Part shown: positions 34,914 through 39,071 of the stretch, one piece after another
Layout of the letters: the number at the start of each line of letters is the position of its first letter
Numbering within the stretch: position 1 is the stretch's first letter
DNA from: an uncultured Pelagibacteraceae bacterium
GTDB lineage: Bacteria > Pseudomonadota > Alphaproteobacteria > Pelagibacterales > Pelagibacteraceae
Direction: 5' to 3'
Length of the DNA: 39,071 nt
Assembly (NCBI GenBank): GCA_902536005.1
Contig: CACAVT010000007.1
Span: 1 to 39,071 of the forward strand
Notes under the pieces: generated by a model
Database searches by the model: none
What the model was told of the DNA's origin: nothing
Seen by the model: only the letters and a program-made list of their open reading frames with translations
Made by a program: the position numbers and the translations under genes

Positions 34914-35396
34914 TTAATTTAACATAATTAAGCTTGTATTCAGAATTAGTGCAAAGCTACACCAAAGTAAATATGGAATCATTAAGTAGGCGCTCAACAT
35001 CTTGACGCGTTTAAACCTTAAAATTAAGTTAATTATCAATGCTATTAGAATGATTAAAACTAATAAAGCCAAGACCATATTATGAAAAACAAAAAAAACT
35101 ACACTCCAAGTTGTATTGAAAATTAAATGAATGAAGTAAATATAAACAGTATTCATATCTCTATTTTTAGTATGCCAATAAAGCCATATAGAGAAAGTCA
35201 TCATTAAATAAAGAGATGTCCAAACAGGACCAAATATCCAATCTGGAGGATTAAAAGTTGGTTTATTTAATAGTGAGTACCAAGGTTCTTTAAATGAAAT
35301 TGTAGACAAACCTCCAATGAATGAGGCAGAGAATGTAATAGCAAGAAACAACAGAAATGTTAAAAATTTGTTTTTAAGCATATTAAATATATACAT
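34914..35396 (-). CDS. tspO: TspO/MBR (translocator) family membrane protein
   Basis: A five-TM protein, 160 residues as called. The family motif WYSLLNKPTFNPPDWIFGPVW lies near 37-57, and FNTTWSVVFF supplies the later conserved Asn-Trp. TspO proteins bind porphyrins and sterols and in Rhodobacter respond to oxygen and light. The first five residues may be non-coding: Met6 (MLKNKF, 35381) is an equally good start and widens the divergent gap to the SDR gene from 8 to 23 nt. Confidence 0.88.
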   Translation of the reverse strand: MYIFNMLKNKFLTFLLFLAITFSASFIGGLSTISFKEPWYSLLNKPTFNPPDWIFGPVWTSLYLMMTFSIWLYWHTKNRDMNTVYIYFIHLIFNTTWSVVFFVFHNMVLALLVLIILIALIINLILRFKRVKMLSAYLMIPYLLWCSFALILNTSLIMLN

Positions 35397-35404
35397 AACA
35401 AAAA

Positions 35405-36151
35405 ATGAGTAAAAAAACTATTTGGATTACAGGAGCTAGTAGTGGCATTGGGAAAGCAACTGCAATTAAATTTGCTGATGAAGGATGGAAGGTTCTTATT
35501 TCAGCTAGAAGAGCTGAATTATTAAATGAACTTTCAAAAAATGAAAATATTTTTTCATATCCTTTAGATGTTACAGATATGACTCAAACTAAAGAAGTAT
35601 TTAGTAAAATAATCAATGATCATGAAAATATTGACCTATGTTTGTTTAGCTCAGGAACTTATGAAAGAAAATCTGAGAAAGAATTAATAGTAGAAAATAT
35701 CAGACATGTTATGGAGGTAAACTTTATTGGAGTAATTAATTGTGTAAGTGCGGTTGAAAAATATTATAAAACCAAACAAAACGGTCATGTTGCAATTGTT
35801 TCATCGCCAGTTGGTTATAGAGGTCTTCCAAAATCATCGGGATATACCCCCTCTAAAGCTGCACTTAATAATTTCACTCAAGGAATTTATTTTGATTTCA
35901 AAAAATTTAATATCAAAGTTACACTAATAACTCCTGGATTTATTAAAACAGCTCTGACAGATAAAAATGAGTTTAAAATGCCTTTTTTAAAGTCTACAGA
36001 ATATGCAGCAGATGAAATTTTTAATGGATTAACTAAGAAAAATAATTTTGAAATAATTTTTCCTAATCAAATAAAATTAATCTATAAAATAATTCAAATA
36101 CTGCCAAACAAAATCTATAATTACTTAATTTCTAAGTACGTAAATCGTTAA
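35405..36151 (+). CDS. Short-chain dehydrogenase/reductase
   Basis: A 248-residue classical SDR with TGASSGIGKATA near residues 9-20 and the catalytic Ser and Tyr-Lys in VSSPVGYRGLPKSSGYTPSKAA. The hydrophobic C-terminus suggests a membrane-near or lipid-like substrate. It is the only plus-strand gene in this part and converges on the DUF3833 gene, with the two stop codons sharing one TTAA. SDRs commonly accompany the Cfa/DUF1365/amine-oxidase group, so it probably belongs to the same lipid-modification set. Confidence 0.85.
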   Translation: MSKKTIWITGASSGIGKATAIKFADEGWKVLISARRAELLNELSKNENIFSYPLDVTDMTQTKEVFSKIINDHENIDLCLFSSGTYERKSEKELIVENIRHVMEVNFIGVINCVSAVEKYYKTKQNGHVAIVSSPVGYRGLPKSSGYTPSKAALNNFTQGIYFDFKKFNIKVTLITPGFIKTALTDKNEFKMPFLKSTEYAADEIFNGLTKKNNFEIIFPNQIKLIYKIIQILPNKIYNYLISKYVNR

Positions 36152-36708
36152 TCCTTTACAAACACAACTGTAAGCTCAGCTACTTTAAAACCAAACTTAG
36201 TCATGGTTGCTCTATTTATTGCAACCCTATCATCTTGTTTAAAAATCCAATCATCAAAAGTGATTTTTATCTCTTTACCTTTGACTGGAACTAATAAAAC
36301 ATATTCAAATTTAAATGCAGGTCCATAAGAATAACCTTTCGCTTTACCAACAACATCACCTGCTGTCCCTTCATAATTGTTTTCATCAATTTTATTTATT
36401 TTCCATTCTCGGTCTTGAACTTCACCATCATCCCAATTAAATTTTTCTTTAAGAATTAGCTGCTTTCCATCCCAAGTTCCATTTAAGTCTGCAGAAAATT
36501 GTCTTGTAACTTTTCCTGATCTATTTTGTAAAACACCCCAAGCCTTAACATTTCCAGATAAATATTCTTCAATGATTAATCTCGGTTCTTTATTTTTAAA
36601 ATCTTCTGGTTTCATAGCGCTATTATTCGAGCAACTTGTAATTAAGAATAATAAAATTATCAACGAAATTGGCTTAATAATTTTTATATGTCGCATAAAT
36701 ATCTCCAT
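36148..36708 (-). CDS. DUF3833 family lipoprotein
   Basis: A 186-residue predicted lipoprotein. A signal peptide with lipobox LITSC (Cys26) is followed by a beta-rich domain typical of DUF3833 (DLNGTWDGKQLILKEKF; then GTAGDVVGKAKGYSYGPAFKFEY). The second Met (residue 5, MRHIKI) is a more natural start than the first. DUF3833 genes regularly neighbour Cfa-like methyltransferases; the biochemical function is unknown. It lies 4 nt after the cfa-like gene. Confidence 0.82.
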   Translation of the reverse strand: MEIFMRHIKIIKPISLIILLFLITSCSNNSAMKPEDFKNKEPRLIIEEYLSGNVKAWGVLQNRSGKVTRQFSADLNGTWDGKQLILKEKFNWDDGEVQDREWKINKIDENNYEGTAGDVVGKAKGYSYGPAFKFEYVLLVPVKGKEIKITFDDWIFKQDDRVAINRATMTKFGFKVAELTVVFVKD

Positions 36709-36712
36709 TATT

Positions 36713-37891
36713 TTATTTATTTTGCATTGAAAACTGAATTAGATCTATATTTTTTGACTTAAATCCTGCTTCACAATAAGAAAGGTAAAACTCCCACATT
36801 CTTTTAAATGTTGAGTCAAAACCTTGATTTTTTATTAAATCCCATTTTTTTAAAAACTCATTTCTCCATATAGCCAATGTATTTGCATAATGATCAGCGT
36901 AAGAAATATATGAATTAACAGTTAAACCATTGTCAGAAACGTATCGATTAATGCTATTTTTATTTGGCAAAAAACCACCTGGAAAAATATATTTTTGAAT
37001 AAAATCTTGTTTGTTTTTATATCTATCAAACAACTTATCATCGATAGTAATTGCTTGAATAGCTGCTTTACCACCACCAGATAAGTTATTTTTAATAGTT
37101 TTAAAATAACCCTCTAAATAATTTTGACCAACTGCCTCAATCATCTCTATAGAAGCAATTGAATTGTATTTGCCTTTAAGATCTCTGTAATCTTTTATTT
37201 CAATATTTACTTTTTCGTTTAAACCACAATTAAAAATTCTTTCTTTTGCGTATTCAAATTGTTTTTTTGATATTGTAATACAGTCTAGTTTAACATCGTA
37301 TTTTTTACCTAGATACTCAGCAAAACCTCCCCAACCACATCCTATTTCTAAAATTTTGTCACCATTGTTTGGTTTAATTAGATCAATTAATTTTTGATAT
37401 TTGTTATTTTGAGCATCAGATAGATTTTTTGATTTATCATCAAAAATAGCGCTAGAGTATGTAAGTGTGTCGTCTAACCAAAGAGAAAAAAAATCATTAC
37501 CTAGATCATAATGTCTAGCAATATTTTCTTTGCTTCTACTTTTTGTATTTTTAATAATTTTATTTTTTACAAAATTAATTATTGGAAAATCAAGAAGGCC
37601 TGAGAATTTATGTATTACTTCTATATTTCTTGCAGTTAATTCGATTAAATTTGATAAGTTATTAGTTTCAAATTCACCTCTCATGTAGCTCTCAGCAAAT
37701 CCAATACTACCACCTCTAATTAAATTATAATTAAAATCTGGTTTTTTGATTGAAATATTTGCATGCAATTTTTCATTTGGATTTCCAAACTTTAAAACTT
37801 TTCCGTCATGTGTAGTAAGCTCTAGATAACCATAATTTATTTTATTAAGAAATTTAAATACTAATTTATCTGCAGTGTTATTTAAAAACAT
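36713..37891 (-). CDS. cfa: Cyclopropane-fatty-acyl-phospholipid synthase family methyltransferase
   Basis: SAM-dependent enzyme that methylates or cyclopropanates unsaturated phospholipid acyl chains. The 392 residues have an N-terminal substrate domain, IARHYDLGNDFFSLWLDDTLTYSSAIF (124-150), the SAM loop EIGCGWGGF (182-190), IASIEMIEAVG, and FIQKYIFPGGFLPN. A Cys in YCEAGFKSKNIDLIQFSM fits the catalytic Cys of E. coli Cfa. With DUF1365 and an FAD amine-oxidase-like partner, the product may be a modified (methylated or furan) fatty acid rather than a cyclopropane. It overlaps the DUF1365 gene by one base. Confidence 0.9.
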   Translation of the reverse strand: MFLNNTADKLVFKFLNKINYGYLELTTHDGKVLKFGNPNEKLHANISIKKPDFNYNLIRGGSIGFAESYMRGEFETNNLSNLIELTARNIEVIHKFSGLLDFPIINFVKNKIIKNTKSRSKENIARHYDLGNDFFSLWLDDTLTYSSAIFDDKSKNLSDAQNNKYQKLIDLIKPNNGDKILEIGCGWGGFAEYLGKKYDVKLDCITISKKQFEYAKERIFNCGLNEKVNIEIKDYRDLKGKYNSIASIEMIEAVGQNYLEGYFKTIKNNLSGGGKAAIQAITIDDKLFDRYKNKQDFIQKYIFPGGFLPNKNSINRYVSDNGLTVNSYISYADHYANTLAIWRNEFLKKWDLIKNQGFDSTFKRMWEFYLSYCEAGFKSKNIDLIQFSMQNK

Positions 37892-38655
37892 TAATTTTCT
37901 ACTGTTATATTATTTTTAATTTTAAATTTTTTCTTAATTAATTTAATTCCTTTAAACCACAATTTAAACGCTTCAAAATGTATCGCAGAGATAATTTTAA
38001 ATGTCATTAAAGGGTGTTTAAGATAAGAATTCATTAAGTTTTTACTTGTCAAAGCAGATCTTTCACCATCTTGAGATGCAAAAAGAATTTTTCCTTCTTG
38101 ATCATATTGATCAATTACAACTGACAACTTCTGGTCTGGATTTAATATTCTAAAAAAATAATTACAATCCATTTCAATGAATGGTGAAACATGAAATTTT
38201 TTTGAGCAATTATTTTGAATTAATTTATTTTGTCCCTCAACTTTAAAAACATATGTGTGTTGCTCACCAAATGTATTTTTAACCTCATATAATATAGAAA
38301 TTAAATTATCATTATTATCGTATACAAAAAAAATACTTAGTGGATTAAAAACATAACCAAATATTCTTGGATAGCATAAAAGTTTAACTTTTATGTTGTC
38401 TGTACTGATTTCGTTATTAATTAGATTTTTTTTTACCCACTCAAAAAGAGATGACCCATCACGGTCACCATGATCTTTTTCGTAAAAACTAATAAGATTA
38501 AATTTATTTAATGAAAAAAATTTTAATTTATTATTAAGCTCATTTAACTCTGATAGATCAATGAAAAGTGAAAATACTTTATATTTAAAAAAATGTTCTT
38601 TTGGTTTAAATCTCTTATGGATTACGTTTCCATTATATATACAAGAACTAATCAT
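37891..38655 (-). CDS. DUF1365 family protein
   Basis: A 254-residue protein with the family's opening (SCIYNGNVIHKRFKPKEHFFKYKVF), HGDRDGSSLFEWV, the YPRIFGYVFNPLSIFFVYD core and the KKFHVSPFIEMDCNYFFRI segment. The function is unknown, but the gene nearly always sits between a Cfa-like methyltransferase and an FAD-dependent amine-oxidase-like gene, as here. It overlaps the upstream gene by 8 nt and cfa by 1 nt. Confidence 0.9.
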   Translation of the reverse strand: MISSCIYNGNVIHKRFKPKEHFFKYKVFSLFIDLSELNELNNKLKFFSLNKFNLISFYEKDHGDRDGSSLFEWVKKNLINNEISTDNIKVKLLCYPRIFGYVFNPLSIFFVYDNNDNLISILYEVKNTFGEQHTYVFKVEGQNKLIQNNCSKKFHVSPFIEMDCNYFFRILNPDQKLSVVIDQYDQEGKILFASQDGERSALTSKNLMNSYLKHPLMTFKIISAIHFEAFKLWFKGIKLIKKKFKIKNNITVEN

Positions 38656-39071
38656 TAAGGTTTTTCAGCATTTCAAGAGATGATTTTATTCCATCTTCAT
38701 GAAATCCGTAACCAAAATAACTGCCACAAAAAAGTAAATCTTTTTGATTTTGTATTTTAATAAGCTCTGATTGAGCATCTAATGCTTTTTGATCGTAATA
38801 TGGATGTGTAAATTTTACTTTTTTCAATATTTTTTTCTCATCAATATTGAAGTAAGGATTTAGTGTTAAGAAAATATTTTCATCACACTTTAAATTTTGC
38901 AATAAATTTAACCAGTAGGTTATTGAATTTTTCTCTAAATTCTTGTCATCTATTGATGAATTCCAAGAAGACCAAGCTTTTTTATTTTTTGGCATGGCGC
39001 GCTGATCTGTATGTATGTAAGCTATATTTTCTTTGTAGCTAAAATTCGAAAGAATATTTCTCTCATTCTCA
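38648..39071 (-). CDS. FAD/NAD(P)-binding amine-oxidase-like protein (C-terminal part, cut by window end)
   Basis: The last 140 residues of a flavoprotein that continues beyond the window. Reading upstream of the apparent ATG at 38995 the frame stays open to the edge and gives NIAYIHTDQRAMPKNKKAWSS, the conserved family segment (HTD..xMP....AW.SWN). That ATG is therefore internal. The C-terminus has LLFCGSYFGYGFHEDGIKSS, also typical. It would act with the Cfa-like and DUF1365 proteins as a desaturase or oxidase on acyl chains. It overlaps the DUF1365 gene by 8 nt. Confidence 0.88.
   Translation of the reverse strand, partial: ENERNILSNFSYKENIAYIHTDQRAMPKNKKAWSSWNSSIDDKNLEKNSITYWLNLLQNLKCDENIFLTLNPYFNIDEKKILKKVKFTHPYYDQKALDAQSELIKIQNQKDLLFCGSYFGYGFHEDGIKSSLEMLKNLND

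Noticed and set aside
38648..38995. A complete 115-residue protein starting at the ATG at 38995
   Set aside because: The frame stays open upstream to the window edge and encodes conserved residues of the FAD amine-oxidase-like family, so the gene is a truncated C-terminus.

Overview
The window reads as chromosome from a streamlined marine alphaproteobacterium of the SAR11 (Pelagibacterales) type. I base this on very low GC throughout, proteins rich in Lys, Ile and Asn, a gene packed into almost every base, short or overlapping gene junctions, and the gene repertoire (an Ehu-type osmolyte/amino-acid transporter, EamA exporters, a molybdenum formate dehydrogenase, alphaproteobacterial GshA/GshB). 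The assignment comes from recognition, not from a search. No rRNA, tRNA, insertion sequence, phage integrase or CRISPR array was seen. No stretch above 300 bases lacks a gene; the longest gap is about 97 nt (16476-16572).

Region 1 (1-8401) is core housekeeping. The fabD-fabG fatty-acid pair runs left and is divergent from rpsF-rpsR-rplI-dnaB. These are followed by a 12-TM MMPL exporter, cvpA and purF. Region 2 (8405-13410) holds an HD-domain protein resembling the PhnZ/myo-inositol oxygenase type, the glutathione pair gshA-gshB, an EamA permease and an MFS permease. Region 3 (13414-17361, minus strand) is a complete Ehu-type ABC importer in transcription order ehuB-hairpin-ehuC-ehuD-ehuA, preceded by a MOSC-domain protein. 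Region 4 (17381-21005, plus) is a tight run of a phytanoyl-CoA-dioxygenase-like enzyme, two Gfo/Idh/MocA dehydrogenases and two small unassigned proteins.

Region 5 (21006-24251, minus) is the most interesting: an EamA permease, a creatinase that keeps the known active-site residues, and an arginine:glycine amidinotransferase with an intact Asp-His-Cys triad, separated by 1 and 5 nt. It looks like a guanidino-compound (creatine/guanidinoacetate) unit. Region 6 (24301-32355) is a formate-oxidation block: moeA and mobA on the minus strand, divergent from an IscU/NifU-like scaffold protein, an HPP membrane protein, fdhD and the NAD-dependent formate dehydrogenase fdsB-fdsA. In FdsB the cysteines of the NuoF-type 4Fe-4S site appear rearranged.

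Region 7 (32361-39071) holds a SelO pseudokinase, a DAO-family FAD oxidase, TspO, and a lipid-modification cluster (SDR, DUF3833 lipoprotein, cyclopropane-fatty-acid-synthase-like methyltransferase, DUF1365, and an FAD amine-oxidase-like protein cut by the window end). A possible metabolic thread is creatine to sarcosine plus urea (creatinase), sarcosine to glycine plus a C1 unit (perhaps the DAO enzyme), and formate to CO2 (Fds). That chain is inference. Four convergent gene pairs meet with 0-3 nt between stops or overlapping stops, so no conventional terminators fit between them.
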